This document shows, piece by piece, positions 1 to 7,296 of a stretch of 21,136 nucleotides of DNA. Location: positions 1 to 21,136 of the IMG/VR virus record IMGVR_UViG_3300030098_005571; one strand, 5' to 3'. The stretch comes from a virus. Numbering within the stretch: the stretch's first letter is position 1; every line of letters begins with the position of its first letter. The notes beneath the pieces were generated by a model, which saw only the letters and a list, made by a program, of their open reading frames with translations, made no database searches and was not told where the DNA came from. The translations under genes and the position numbers were made by a program.

Positions 1-677
1 AGGGAGGGTGGGTCTACGGGGTCAATCTCGCCCCCATAGTTGTCATCCCACCAATCTACCCATTCATCTAAGCCCTTACCTAAAAGTCCCGGATCCCCCG
101 ATCCGGGAGGAGGTGTCGAAAGAAAGGCGTTGAGGGCTTCCTGGATCTGGCCCGAAGTGGGGTTGGTGTCCCACAGGGGACCCGTCCATCTTCCGTCAAT
201 TTGGAGTCCATACCCACCGCTTCCTCCAGCAAGCTCCCATCCTTGCGGAAGGTTAGGAGTCGAGCCAAACGGCTCTGCCCCAAACCTGCCAGGGACAAAC
301 GGGTCTCCCGGCCTCCCCGAAATAATTGAAGAAAGGTTCCCGCCAAGCGCGGTTTCCGGTGGTGGCCCAGCAATCAAATCCTCCAATCTTTTAAAAAGGT
401 TAGAATCATCTGCTCGCATTCCTTTTGGAAGCAAGTCCTGAAGCTGCTGCCTTTGTTCAGCTCCAAGCTCTGGCTTAACCGGGTCGCCAAGTGCTACCCC
501 TGTACCTGGCGACGCCAGCCCCAATATACTATCGAGAGCATGACCGATGCTCATTCCATTGGCAGACTTAGTGGGGTCTTCCACCATCCTGCCAATAATG
601 CTTCCAACTGCTTCGTCCAATACGGGCGAAGAATTTACTATCTCAGACAGCTGATCCCAATCTGGAGTAAACGCCAT
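1..677 (-). CDS. Partial hypothetical virion-cluster protein (C-terminus beyond left edge)
   Basis: An open reading frame starts at an ATG (675-677, protein beginning MAFTPDWDQLSEIV) and stays open to base 1, so at least 225 codons are present and the C-terminus is missing. It starts three bases after the TAA of the upstream 474-aa gene, as expected for the same leftward operon; the Shine-Dalgarno (GGTAAGT) is weak. The visible part is rich in Gly, Pro, Asp and Leu, with a helical-looking N-terminal third, a low-complexity middle and an acidic Trp-rich stretch (DEWVDWWDDNYGG) near the edge. I do not recognise the family. Its place downstream of the gp10-like and 474-aa genes suggests another virion or DNA-ejection component, by position only. 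Confidence 0.75.
   Translation of the reverse strand, partial: MAFTPDWDQLSEIVNSSPVLDEAVGSIIGRMVEDPTKSANGMSIGHALDSILGLASPGTGVALGDPVKPELGAEQRQQLQDLLPKGMRADDSNLFKRLEDLIAGPPPETALGGNLSSIISGRPGDPFVPGRFGAEPFGSTPNLPQGWELAGGSGGYGLQIDGRWTGPLWDTNPTSGQIQEALNAFLSTPPPGSGDPGLLGKGLDEWVDWWDDNYGGEIDPVDPPS
87..108. repeat. Perfect 9-bp inverted repeat inside the partial gene
   Basis: TCCCGGATC (87-95) and GATCCGGGA (100-108) are perfect complements around a CCCC loop. The hairpin lies in coding sequence for a Gly/Pro-rich stretch, so it may only reflect Gly-Ser-Asp-Pro codons. No T-run follows on either strand, so it is not a classical terminator. Confidence 0.5.
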
Positions 678-679
678 TT

Positions 680-2104
680 TTACTTACCACGGAATGCAGG
701 AAGCGGGTCGCGGGGGTTAAGCCCGGATGTCGGAGGTGGGCCAGATTGACCAACCGAAGATCCTCCAAAATCAAATTCTGGATCGGCCTGCTGCCCTCCA
801 GCCCCTTCACCAAAGGAGTAGCCAGTAATATTAAGCAGAGGAGCAAGACCTTGAGAAAGCTGTCTAAGAAGGTTTTCGTTCCATTCCCATTCATTCATTT
901 TATTCTGATAATCGGTGAGAATATTTCTGTTGATATGCTCGTTAAATCGATCCCCAATGTTTGAAAGAACATTAGAATCAACAAAATCTCCAGAGCGCAG
1001 CCCAGGCATGTTAGGGAGAATGTTAGCCATTCGATTCATCTGATCTGTAGACAAGCCATATGCCTGCGCAAGCTGCTGTGACTGCAAGCTACCCAACCGA
1101 TTGCGCTCAAAGAGAGCAGTTTCCATGGCGCGATTTAGTTGGTTCTGGTTCATGCCGCCAAGTTGGCCCATGTCTGCGCCAATCATGGCTTCCGTAAACT
1201 GACGTTCGCGGGCAGTTGCCTGATCCATCAGCCTCCGCTCTCTGTCTCTGGCCTGCTCCATAAGACCTCGCTCCCTGTCATAAGCACCGCCATACATCCC
1301 AGTAGCAAGCTCTTCTAGGTTTCGCCCCAGCCCATATCTCTGCTGTGCCTGAAGGTTTTGATGAGCAGAACCGCCAAATGAACCGGCATTTGCAAACATC
1401 GCGTTTGTCGAGGGTGCAGTTGCGTCCCTATATTGGTCAACCATAGAGCTTGACGCGCGCTTGTACATATCGTCAAGCATTGGGTTGCCCCTAAGCATAC
1501 CACCACTTGCCGTTGGGTCTTGATTCAAGAAATAACCCTGGGCGGCTCCTTGGCTCATGTCGCGAAACGCATCCGCGCGAGGCCCGTACGCGGTCTCTCC
1601 TATTGCGGCCCGGTTTTGCGCCCATCCAGAACCAAGTGAATCTTGCAAGTTTGCATCGGCAAGGCCGGACGGGCCTTGGTTCGACAGTTGGTGACCAAGA
1701 ACAGAGCCCGACGCGCCCCAGTTCGACCCCGGCCCATAGAGGTCGTCCTTCATCATATTGTAGGAATTTTGAGCTAGGGGACCAGTAATTCCGTGCTGCA
1801 AGGCTTGATTTGCAGAACCAATATTCTCCTGCATTGCCCCGGTAATATTGTGCGCGGCAGCACTAAAGGGATTGCCCTGATCGACAACCCCCTCTGCCGT
1901 TTTAATTGCTTTTATTTCCTGCTCCGACATATGCTCTAGCGGAATGCCGGGAGCCGAAAAACCGGCTGGTGTACCCAGGCTGAAGTTTCCTTCACTATCC
2001 CACTGAGTTCCGGGGAAATAGTGTTGGAACCATTCGTTCAGGATTCCATACGCGGGTCCCTGAAGCCAACTTACTACATCTTTAACTCCTGTTGAGTCAG
2101 ACAC
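680..2104 (-). CDS. Putative internal virion / DNA-ejection protein (474 aa)
   Basis: GTG start at 2102-2104 with a well-placed GGAG upstream (CTGGAG-TAAAAA-GTG), four bases after the preceding TAA. The protein is Ala/Gln/Asn/Gly/Met rich. Residues about 265-320 form an Arg/Glu-rich predicted coiled coil (RERGLMEQARDRERRLMDQA, then ARERQF), followed by Gln/Asn-rich helical sequence. The N-terminus (WLQGPAYGILNEWFQHYFPG) is aromatic. Composition and position after a gp10-like gene resemble the internal virion or ejection proteins found there in P22-like phages, but no specific domain is certain. The C-terminal 40 residues are Gly/Pro-rich and probably disordered. A tail or fibre-associated role is the alternative. 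Confidence 0.7.
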   Translation of the reverse strand: MSDSTGVKDVVSWLQGPAYGILNEWFQHYFPGTQWDSEGNFSLGTPAGFSAPGIPLEHMSEQEIKAIKTAEGVVDQGNPFSAAAHNITGAMQENIGSANQALQHGITGPLAQNSYNMMKDDLYGPGSNWGASGSVLGHQLSNQGPSGLADANLQDSLGSGWAQNRAAIGETAYGPRADAFRDMSQGAAQGYFLNQDPTASGGMLRGNPMLDDMYKRASSSMVDQYRDATAPSTNAMFANAGSFGGSAHQNLQAQQRYGLGRNLEELATGMYGGAYDRERGLMEQARDRERRLMDQATARERQFTEAMIGADMGQLGGMNQNQLNRAMETALFERNRLGSLQSQQLAQAYGLSTDQMNRMANILPNMPGLRSGDFVDSNVLSNIGDRFNEHINRNILTDYQNKMNEWEWNENLLRQLSQGLAPLLNITGYSFGEGAGGQQADPEFDFGGSSVGQSGPPPTSGLNPRDPLPAFRGK

Positions 2105-2107
2105 TTT

Positions 2108-2550
2108 TTACTCCAGTCGCTTAAACAAAACGTAATCTCTTAATTTAAATCCAATTTTAGGCCCAAGCCGAAGCCAGCCCTTCCGATTTGTGTACATGGT
2201 AAGATATTGAAACCCGCCAGCTTTGCCCAACTTTTCCAAAAACGGAATTGTCGCCTCTACGGCACCGTCAACTCTGTTATAAGAAAGCCAGGCAAGTAAA
2301 GATTTTTGACCGGTAAACTGATCTACCTCCTGGCCTAAAACAACAAAACCAGCAAAAATACGATCTTGAAAAGTGCAAACAAGAACGCAATCACCTACTG
2401 AAATTTTTGTATAAACATCCTCTGGAATAAACGACGGCTTTGTCCCGTCTTTCGTAGAAGCTCTGTCAATTATGTTTTCAAGACCGGGCTTAATTAAACC
2501 CCAATAACGGGAAATATCAGAGCTTTTTATAACCCAAGATTGAAATCCAT
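2108..2550 (-). CDS. GNAT-like phage protein with disrupted start
   Basis: The frame ending at 2108 encodes about 135 convincing residues: SSDISRYWGLIKPGLENII, then SVGDCVLVCTFQDRIFAGFV, then FLEKLGKAGGFQYLTMYTN and RKGWLRLGPKIGFKLRDYVL. This is the pattern of small GNAT-fold (acetyltransferase-like) proteins encoded near tail genes in many podoviruses: a beta strand with D-x-I-x-G-F-V, then a central helix, then KGWxRxGxxxGF. Catalysis is not implied. There is no in-frame ATG before this domain. The natural start is the ATG at 2548-2550, abutting the TAG of the upstream gene (TAGATG), but its frame hits TAA after seven codons. One extra G in the GGG run (minus strand, 2533-2535) would give MDFNLGVIKSSDIS... 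in the right frame. A GTG start further upstream in the same frame is the alternative. The domain call is moderately secure, the start is not. Confidence 0.6.
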
Positions 2551-3039
2551 CTAACTCGCTGCTGTTGGGTGCCAGTTCGCTCCATCGTACACTAGGCACA
2601 GCACGTTGTTTGTTGTCAGCGTCGGGGCGGTTGTAATGTTCCCCGTTGCCACTACGCTCCACGCTGCGTCCCGGATCAGATACAGTGGCCCTGTGTGCAG
2701 GGGGAACTCTTTCAATGTCGAGCTTCCGTAAGTCTCCACCCCTCTGAAAAATGGAACCATTATGTTCTTCAGGGCGTTCGTTCCTGTGACGTGATGAATG
2801 CAGTGGGTCGGAGAGATTGTCACGTCTGTCCCCGATATCTCCTTCACTAAAGGGTCTGATGCGCTGTTCAGATTGATCGTCGCTCCTACCCCTTGAATCG
2901 ATCCACTGTTCAGTAGTGACTGAACCTCCTGTGTCCACCCCTCCACTTCCTGCACAACCTTCATCTTCCATTCCCGGATTGCCGGGTCCGTACCCAGGGG
3001 CGGGTCCGGTAGCTGTAGAAGAGGAATTGGTCTGTTCAT
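2551..3039 (-). CDS. Putative fibre/tail-associated protein (162 aa)
   Basis: The ATG at 3037-3039 overlaps the TGA of the gp10-like gene (ATGA), and the TAG at 2551-2553 abuts the ATG of the next gene, a tight operon fit. The N-terminus (about residues 1-50) is Pro-rich and then helical (EWKMKVVQEVEGWTQEVQSL). The remainder looks beta-rich, ending LYLIRDAAWSVVATGN then CLVYDGANWHP. The closing pattern of aromatic, Gly, YDG and W is common at the tips of small phage fibre or head-fibre domains. P22 places tail-needle gp26 just after gp10, so a tail-tip or needle-equivalent role is possible. No specific family is recognised. The longer ORF overlapping it in another frame (2108-3145) is a shadow over this stretch. 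Confidence 0.7.
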   Translation of the reverse strand: MNRPIPLLQLPDPPLGTDPAIREWKMKVVQEVEGWTQEVQSLLNSGSIQGVGATINLNSASDPLVKEISGTDVTISPTHCIHHVTGTNALKNIMVPFFRGVETYGSSTLKEFPLHTGPLYLIRDAAWSVVATGNITTAPTLTTNNVLCLVYDGANWHPTAAS

Positions 3040-4571
3040 CTTGAACCTGTATTGGGAATGAAGTCGTAGACGTAGCCGATGACTTCGACGTCTCCGCTGA
3101 ACTCGAATTTTGGATGGACATATCTCCCGTCTCCCTGTACATCAAACCATCCTGTTTGCATGTTTATGTTTTGCTCTGAAACCAATACTTCATCCGAACC
3201 CAGAATTTCAGTTGAATACAAACTACACTTCGCCTCAGTGTTGGCCTTTGGGAACTTTGCGAAGATCGGCCTTACCTTATTGACCTTTCGGTAAGTAACG
3301 TGGTCTCCCCACTTACCCAAAACCATACTTTGATTGGCGTCTGGGTCTCCCGTGTACGAATACAGTTTGTTGTCTACAGGGGAAAAAACACCCTGAATAA
3401 CCTTGGGGCCACCAGTGAAAGCCATACCCGTCCAGGTTACATTGTTGGGAGTATTATAGTTGGCAAAGCTTGAACCAAACGAATCATACGTAAGCCCTAG
3501 CTGGTCCCCTAACTCCGGTAGGACTGCGGTCGAAACTTCTTCCGTACCCACTGCCCAACGATCAGTTCCGATATTCCAAGCGACCCACTTATCAAGAACC
3601 ACATTATCGTCAGATGTTTGGTCTACATTGACGGACGGATAGTGCCAGAACACAACATCAGTCTCCCTATCCCACCTGCCAACAACAGCGTAAGAATGAG
3701 ACTTATCCAAATCGCCGCCTTCAAAAAGGAATTCACGAATATTCCCCGGCAGGGTCTTTGGCGGGCCTGATCCATCATATATGTAGAAATCACTAAAACC
3801 CATGAACACATGGGTTCCCCCAATATCCACCACTGCTTCATTGGAAACAGAACCAGCAACCTGAGAAAGTATGTTATTTCGCCAGATAACCGGGGGGCCA
3901 CTATACTGCATGAGGTACATTGACCTGGCTTTATAAATGACAATGTTCCGACCAATCGAATGCATGCCGGTGATTGGTCCTGGTGTGTCCTTTAAGAAAC
4001 CATTGGCGCTCTGCGAAGATGCGTCGGGCGTCCAATCCGTATCGTTACCTTGGGCGCTGCACCACCAATAATTTTCATCTACGCCTGTCCCGCTAAGGTT
4101 TGCGAGCATTACAAAATTCTGCGCAGTAGCAATATACTTAGCAACAGGAGGCGAGCCGGGTAGTAACACGAACGCCGACCCGCTCTGGTTTATAAACTGA
4201 GGAACATCGTTCCCATTTACAGCAATTGTGTCGTTGCCAAATTGACCAAATCTCCACCTACCATTTGTGGCTACATCATAGGCACCACCAGTTGCTCGGC
4301 TTACGTCGGCCCAAGTTAAAGCAACTACGTTTGCCTCCTCCAATTTCGTGTTCGTTCCCACGAACACGCGAGAAGACCCATCAAGATAATTTGCAGTAAC
4401 AGACCCATACGCCCACCCCCCAGCCGGAGCAGGCATAGCTTCGACTAATGCGGGCATTGACTTGTACCCACGAGTTGTAGGGTACATTCCATCTCCATCT
4501 ACAAGTACAGAAGGAGTGTCCGGTCGTAGGTCTGGGGCAAAGCTTTGAATGTCAACATTTTCAAACGGCAT
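3036..4571 (-). CDS. P22 gp10-like packaged-DNA stabilisation / tail accessory protein
   Basis: The ORF can be opened at a TTG at 4580, but the ATG at 4569-4571 overlaps the stop of the gp4-like gene (TAATG) and is preferred, giving 511 aa (MPFENVDIQSFAPDLRP...). P22 gp10 is of similar size (about 470 aa). The sequence is beta-rich with repeated short Gly/Trp/Asp motifs (e.g. RWRFGQFGNDTIAVNGND, GGTHVFMGFSDFYIYDGSGP), matching the gp10 pattern. Known role of the family: it binds below the gp4 adaptor at the portal vertex, closes the filled head and forms the platform for the needle. It follows the gp4-like gene as in P22 and overlaps the next gene by four bases. Confidence 0.85.
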   Translation of the reverse strand: MPFENVDIQSFAPDLRPDTPSVLVDGDGMYPTTRGYKSMPALVEAMPAPAGGWAYGSVTANYLDGSSRVFVGTNTKLEEANVVALTWADVSRATGGAYDVATNGRWRFGQFGNDTIAVNGNDVPQFINQSGSAFVLLPGSPPVAKYIATAQNFVMLANLSGTGVDENYWWCSAQGNDTDWTPDASSQSANGFLKDTPGPITGMHSIGRNIVIYKARSMYLMQYSGPPVIWRNNILSQVAGSVSNEAVVDIGGTHVFMGFSDFYIYDGSGPPKTLPGNIREFLFEGGDLDKSHSYAVVGRWDRETDVVFWHYPSVNVDQTSDDNVVLDKWVAWNIGTDRWAVGTEEVSTAVLPELGDQLGLTYDSFGSSFANYNTPNNVTWTGMAFTGGPKVIQGVFSPVDNKLYSYTGDPDANQSMVLGKWGDHVTYRKVNKVRPIFAKFPKANTEAKCSLYSTEILGSDEVLVSEQNINMQTGWFDVQGDGRYVHPKFEFSGDVEVIGYVYDFIPNTGSR

Positions 4572-5203
4572 TAAAGCCAAGGCTGCACATCAACTTGATA
4601 GTGCCGCCCCTCCGTGCGGGCTTTGATCCGATTGAACTCAAGGCTTGCAAGATCCCTCTCTGCCTGAGCAAAATCATATTGACGCATAACATCTGAAAAC
4701 AAAATACTTTTTGCATATTGACGAACCATCTGCTCGCCTTCTGTCATCCAAAAGTTATTTGTTTCAGTGTCAGTCGCTGGAGCCGCCATGTTTGAAATGT
4801 AGCGGTTCGTGATTGTGTACACGCCGTCTGGAACAGGATACAACTTGTATTTCCCGTTCGAATGCCCCTCGCCCCAAAGAGCAACATACAAAGGATACCC
4901 TGTGGTTTGGGAGTTCTGGTTCGTGTCCCACAGGTCCATTGTGTTTACGTCAGTGACGATAAGAGGAACACGGTTTCCACTGTACGTGACAAGCCAGTTG
5001 TGATTCCTACTGAAATCAGAAGGAAGACTGTAGTCTTGTTGATTTACTACTGTACTATCAGTGGTAGTTCTTTCGGCTTCAGAAAAGCCCTCGTCTTTAA
5101 AATGCTGAATAGCAGACGCAATTGCCCGTTCGATAGCTACGTCAATATCGACGCGCTTCATCTCGTCCGCAATGCGGGTTTTTAGTTCGCCGCGCGTAGC
5201 CAT
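4571..5203 (-). CDS. P22 gp4-like head-tail adaptor protein
   Basis: 210 aa, ATG at 5201-5203 with GGAG eight bases upstream. The N-terminus has the adaptor helices (ELKTRIADEMKR, then IERAIASAIQHFKDEGF). The middle is beta-rich (QQDYSLPSDFSRNHNWLVTY, GYPLYVALWGEG, YKLYPVPDGVYTITNRYI), and the C-terminal helix has MTEGEQMVRQYAKSILFSDV. This is the layout of the gp4-like adaptor family common in podoviruses. Family role: a ring under the portal that seals DNA and recruits gp10. P22 gp4 also has a peptidoglycan-hydrolase activity; I cannot claim that here. The stop overlaps the gp10-like start (TAATG), supporting coupled translation. An unusually strong hairpin directly precedes its ribosome binding site. 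Confidence 0.85.
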   Translation of the reverse strand: MATRGELKTRIADEMKRVDIDVAIERAIASAIQHFKDEGFSEAERTTTDSTVVNQQDYSLPSDFSRNHNWLVTYSGNRVPLIVTDVNTMDLWDTNQNSQTTGYPLYVALWGEGHSNGKYKLYPVPDGVYTITNRYISNMAAPATDTETNNFWMTEGEQMVRQYAKSILFSDVMRQYDFAQAERDLASLEFNRIKARTEGRHYQVDVQPWL

Positions 5204-5212
5204 TTTTGCTCC

Positions 5213-5240
5213 TGGCGGGGGAGAGTTACCTCCCCCGCCA
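5213..5240 (-). promoter_or_regulatory. Perfect 11-bp hairpin directly upstream of the gp4-like RBS
   Basis: TGGCGGGGGAG (5213-5223) pairs perfectly with CTCCCCCGCCA (5230-5240) around a 6-base loop. On the transcribed (minus) strand the stem runs straight into GGAG-CAAAAATG, the RBS and start of the adaptor gene. No U-run follows on either strand, so a simple intrinsic terminator is unlikely. It could be a 5' stabilising or processing structure that sets the ratio of capsid to adaptor mRNA. That role is inference; the hairpin itself is plain in the sequence. Confidence 0.65.
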
Positions 5241-5252
5241 CGAGGTTAGTGT

Positions 5253-5417
5253 TTAGCCCTGCTTATCAGGACCGTAGGGGTTCTTCGCAGAGTTGCCGAC
5301 TTCGCCAGCCCCCTGCTCTCCACCCTTGAACTCTGCCGTGCGGTTTTTCGCGCCCTCGCAGATGTCCTTCGGCGCGGGCTTCGACTGGAAGCCCCCCTTA
5401 TTGGTGTTCTCAGCCAT
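5253..5417 (-). CDS. Small hydrophilic protein (54 aa) between decoration and adaptor genes
   Basis: ATG at 5415-5417 with a strong AGGAGG eight bases upstream; stop TAA at 5253-5255; 54 codons. The protein begins MAENTNKGGFQSKPAPKD and is rich in Gly, Lys, Asn and Glu, with a single Cys and no membrane segment. The excellent RBS and the tight fit between two virion genes argue that it is real. I do not recognise the family. It could be a minor virion or assembly factor, by position only. Confidence 0.7.
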   Translation of the reverse strand: MAENTNKGGFQSKPAPKDICEGAKNRTAEFKGGEQGAGEVGNSAKNPYGPDKQG

Positions 5418-5434
5418 TATTCATTCCTCCTTAA

Positions 5435-5914
5435 TTACGCCGAAGGCTCTTCGTAAATACCTTCCATCATCGAATACGCAACGTAGCCAGACACCGTTCC
5501 GGTGGCACCAGTTGCAACAGTGAGGATGGTTGCCTTAAACGTGGTGCTCGTGTTGTTCACGCCTGCCGTCGTATCGGTGTTCTGATACGGAACAGAGTTG
5601 AGAACAACATTTGCATCAGCTGGCGTGATTGCGCCACCAGCCCGCCCGGCAATGGACGCATCCACAAAGCGATCAGGGTCGCCATCATCTCCAATGTCAA
5701 TGGTAACTGTCGGAGATCCGTTTGTGTCGATGTCGGAGACTTGAACCAAGAAGTCAACGACAGTCGCATGAGCCGGAATTTCAACAAGCTCAACTACATC
5801 ACTATTGGCCGCAGCCGCCGAAATTGAAGCCGTAAACGGGACAACATTCAGACCCTGCGCAAACGACCGAACTACGCCACCAGTGATCGCGTCACTTTGA
5901 TAAGTAGTAGCCAT
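5435..5914 (-). CDS. Putative capsid decoration / head-associated protein (159 aa)
   Basis: ATG at 5912-5914 with AGGAGG about nine bases upstream, 29 bases after the major capsid stop. The protein is acidic and beta-rich, with many Thr, Val, Ala and Asp residues (HATVVDFLVQVSDIDTNG, VTIDIGDDGDPDRFVDAS, ATGATGTVSGYVAYSMMEG). It has no membrane segment. A small beta protein with a strong RBS immediately after the major capsid gene is the usual setting of decoration or cement proteins, so that is the working call. The sequence alone does not prove it, and other head-associated roles are possible. Confidence 0.7.
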   Translation of the reverse strand: MATTYQSDAITGGVVRSFAQGLNVVPFTASISAAAANSDVVELVEIPAHATVVDFLVQVSDIDTNGSPTVTIDIGDDGDPDRFVDASIAGRAGGAITPADANVVLNSVPYQNTDTTAGVNNTSTTFKATILTVATGATGTVSGYVAYSMMEGIYEEPSA

Positions 5915-5943
5915 GTTTTATTTTCCTCCTATCTTTCTTACCT

Positions 5944-7122
5944 TCAGGTTCCCGGAGAGACGGTCGAGGCAACAATGGTGCCAAAGTCCGTGCTATTGAA
6001 CACAGTCTTCTTACAGCCCCAAACAAGGGCCGCACTAACACCAATCTGATTCTCGTAGTCGTCCATTACTTCGGTCCACTTAAATCGAATGTTGCTTCCG
6101 CTCCAACCGTAGGCCCGACCAAAAGCAACCGTAGCCGCCTGTGCGCCGCCAAAAATGGCGCGGGCAATGCCCGTAGTCGTGTTCCCAGCAGCACCCAGGT
6201 CCGTGCCAGTGTCGGCACCCACTTGCGTGTCATTTCCGTACGGAACCCTGACTGCTTCGTGCAGGATAGTGTTGTTATACATACCCAAAGCGCCCGTGAA
6301 GATGGCATTTTTTGATACAAGACCGCCGGTCATAGCGGCCTTCTGAATATCGAGCCACTGTCCGGCAGTGCTGTTCTGCCGCAACTGGAGAACCTGATGC
6401 GGATGCAAAAACATCGCATAGCACTCCATGCCATTAAGGCTAAGAGGGCGGATGGGTGGGGATGACGTGCGTGCTTTCACTACGCAACGATCGATCAACT
6501 CAAGACGAAAAGGCGCGTCCTTCGTAGTCGAAGTGCCCCCAGTCGTATCAAGGCCAATGTTGTTTTCGTCATTACCAGCTTCATTGAAGGAGCCGTTCTC
6601 GAAAACATCAGCAAAAATCCATCGAGACGACGATGGATCTACCGCAGCCTGCATACCGGTGTAATTGTGGCGCTCCGTGCCAGTTCCATTCGCCGCCGAA
6701 TTTCCACCAAGCTGATTGAAAATCGAAGTGTCAATCCGACCGGCCCACCAATCCGAAAGGCCACTTTCGGCCTCCGAACGGATGTTGAACGGAACGCGCT
6801 GCTGGCTCATGTTGCCAACAACTTTAACAGCATGCCGAAGCTGATCGATTTGAACAGAATCGTTATGCCGAACGAGGGCTTCCTCGTTGCCCTCCAGAAC
6901 TCCATCACCGGACACACCAGTTCCGCTCAGCTGCATCCGCAGACCAAACGTAACCTTAGAACCAGGACCAGACGAAAGCTCGTCCCGAATCTGAATAAGC
7001 GCGTCCGCGCCCGTGCCCATAAACTTCATAGCGGCGGTCTTACGAAGCGCCTCTACGTAAAGCTTCTTTCCCCATGCCTGTACGGCAAGGGGGTCATTAA
7101 CACCAAAGCTAGTGTCAGCCAT
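5944..7122 (-). CDS. Major capsid protein, N4-gp56 family
   Basis: 392 aa, with AGGAGG upstream of the ATG. The N-terminus (FGVNDPLAVQAWGKKLYVEA) and the following GSKVTFGLRMQLSGTGVSGD, VLEGNEEALVRHND, QIDQLRHAVKVVGNMSQQR and SGLSDWWAGRID are hallmarks of the N4-gp56 major capsid family (HK97 fold, Pfam DUF4043-type). The C-terminal half contains the usual FLHPHQVLQL segment and ends with the IGVSAALVWGCKKTVFN strand. Length fits the family (about 350-420 aa). It assembles the icosahedral shell with the scaffold encoded just upstream and is followed by a putative decoration protein. A 174-bp upstream gap with promoter-like sequences suggests a separate, strong transcript start for this gene. 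Confidence 0.93.
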   Translation of the reverse strand: MADTSFGVNDPLAVQAWGKKLYVEALRKTAAMKFMGTGADALIQIRDELSSGPGSKVTFGLRMQLSGTGVSGDGVLEGNEEALVRHNDSVQIDQLRHAVKVVGNMSQQRVPFNIRSEAESGLSDWWAGRIDTSIFNQLGGNSAANGTGTERHNYTGMQAAVDPSSSRWIFADVFENGSFNEAGNDENNIGLDTTGGTSTTKDAPFRLELIDRCVVKARTSSPPIRPLSLNGMECYAMFLHPHQVLQLRQNSTAGQWLDIQKAAMTGGLVSKNAIFTGALGMYNNTILHEAVRVPYGNDTQVGADTGTDLGAAGNTTTGIARAIFGGAQAATVAFGRAYGWSGSNIRFKWTEVMDDYENQIGVSAALVWGCKKTVFNSTDFGTIVASTVSPGT

Positions 7123-7174
7123 GTTAAAATCCTCCTGTGGCGTTGTTATTTATTGGATAGCGATGGGCCAAGTG

Positions 7175-7191
7175 CCCTATATAGTGACTCG
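7175..7191 (-). promoter_or_regulatory. T7-promoter-like sequence upstream of the capsid gene
   Basis: On the minus strand the sequence reads CGAGTCACTATATAGGG, 53 bases upstream of the capsid ATG. The T7 class III core is CGACTCACTATAGGG; the window sequence differs by one substitution and a TA insertion before GGG. The upstream part is GC-rich, unlike T7. No sigma-70 -35 box lies 16-18 bases upstream of the TATATA. No single-subunit RNA polymerase gene is in this window. It is therefore a candidate phage-type promoter only. Confidence 0.35.
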
Positions 7192-7214
7192 CCCCCTCAA
7201 CGCCGGGACACGGC

Positions 7215-7229
7215 TAAACAGACGTTTGG
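7215..7229. promoter_or_regulatory. Operator-like palindrome related to those in the divergent region
   Basis: TAAACA-GA-CGTTTG-G matches the CAAACG-AN-CGTTTG dyads at 16735-16850 in 10 of the 12 half-site positions. It lies about 90 bases upstream of the capsid ATG. It could bind the same regulator; one partial match may also be chance. Confidence 0.35.
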
Positions 7230-7273
7230 TGCCTGACCCCCCCGAAGTACGCGCGCCACGGGATCCGCGAATT

Positions 7274-7288
7274 TATAACCTTGTTATA
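7274..7288. repeat. Short AT-rich dyad after the scaffold gene
   Basis: TATAAC-CTT-GTTATA is a perfect 6-bp inverted repeat just downstream of the scaffold stop. It has no flanking U-run, so terminator function is doubtful; an operator or an AT-rich promoter element is also possible. The rest of the 174-bp gap (7123-7296) holds a GC-rich stretch and the two elements listed separately. Confidence 0.4.
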
Positions 7289-7296
7289 TGGTAATT

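Noticed and set aside
95-109. 15-base identity CCCCCGATCCGGGAG with 20939-20953, as possible terminal or att repeat
   Set aside because: Exactly 15 bases, GC-rich and partly palindromic; roughly 0.2 such matches are expected by chance in a window this size, and flanks diverge at once.
2551-3145. N-terminal 60% of the long minus-strand frame 2108-3145
   Set aside because: Composition is Ser/Thr/Arg low-complexity and it shadows the better 162-aa frame, whose start and stop fit its neighbours exactly. Only the part after about 2550 looks coding.
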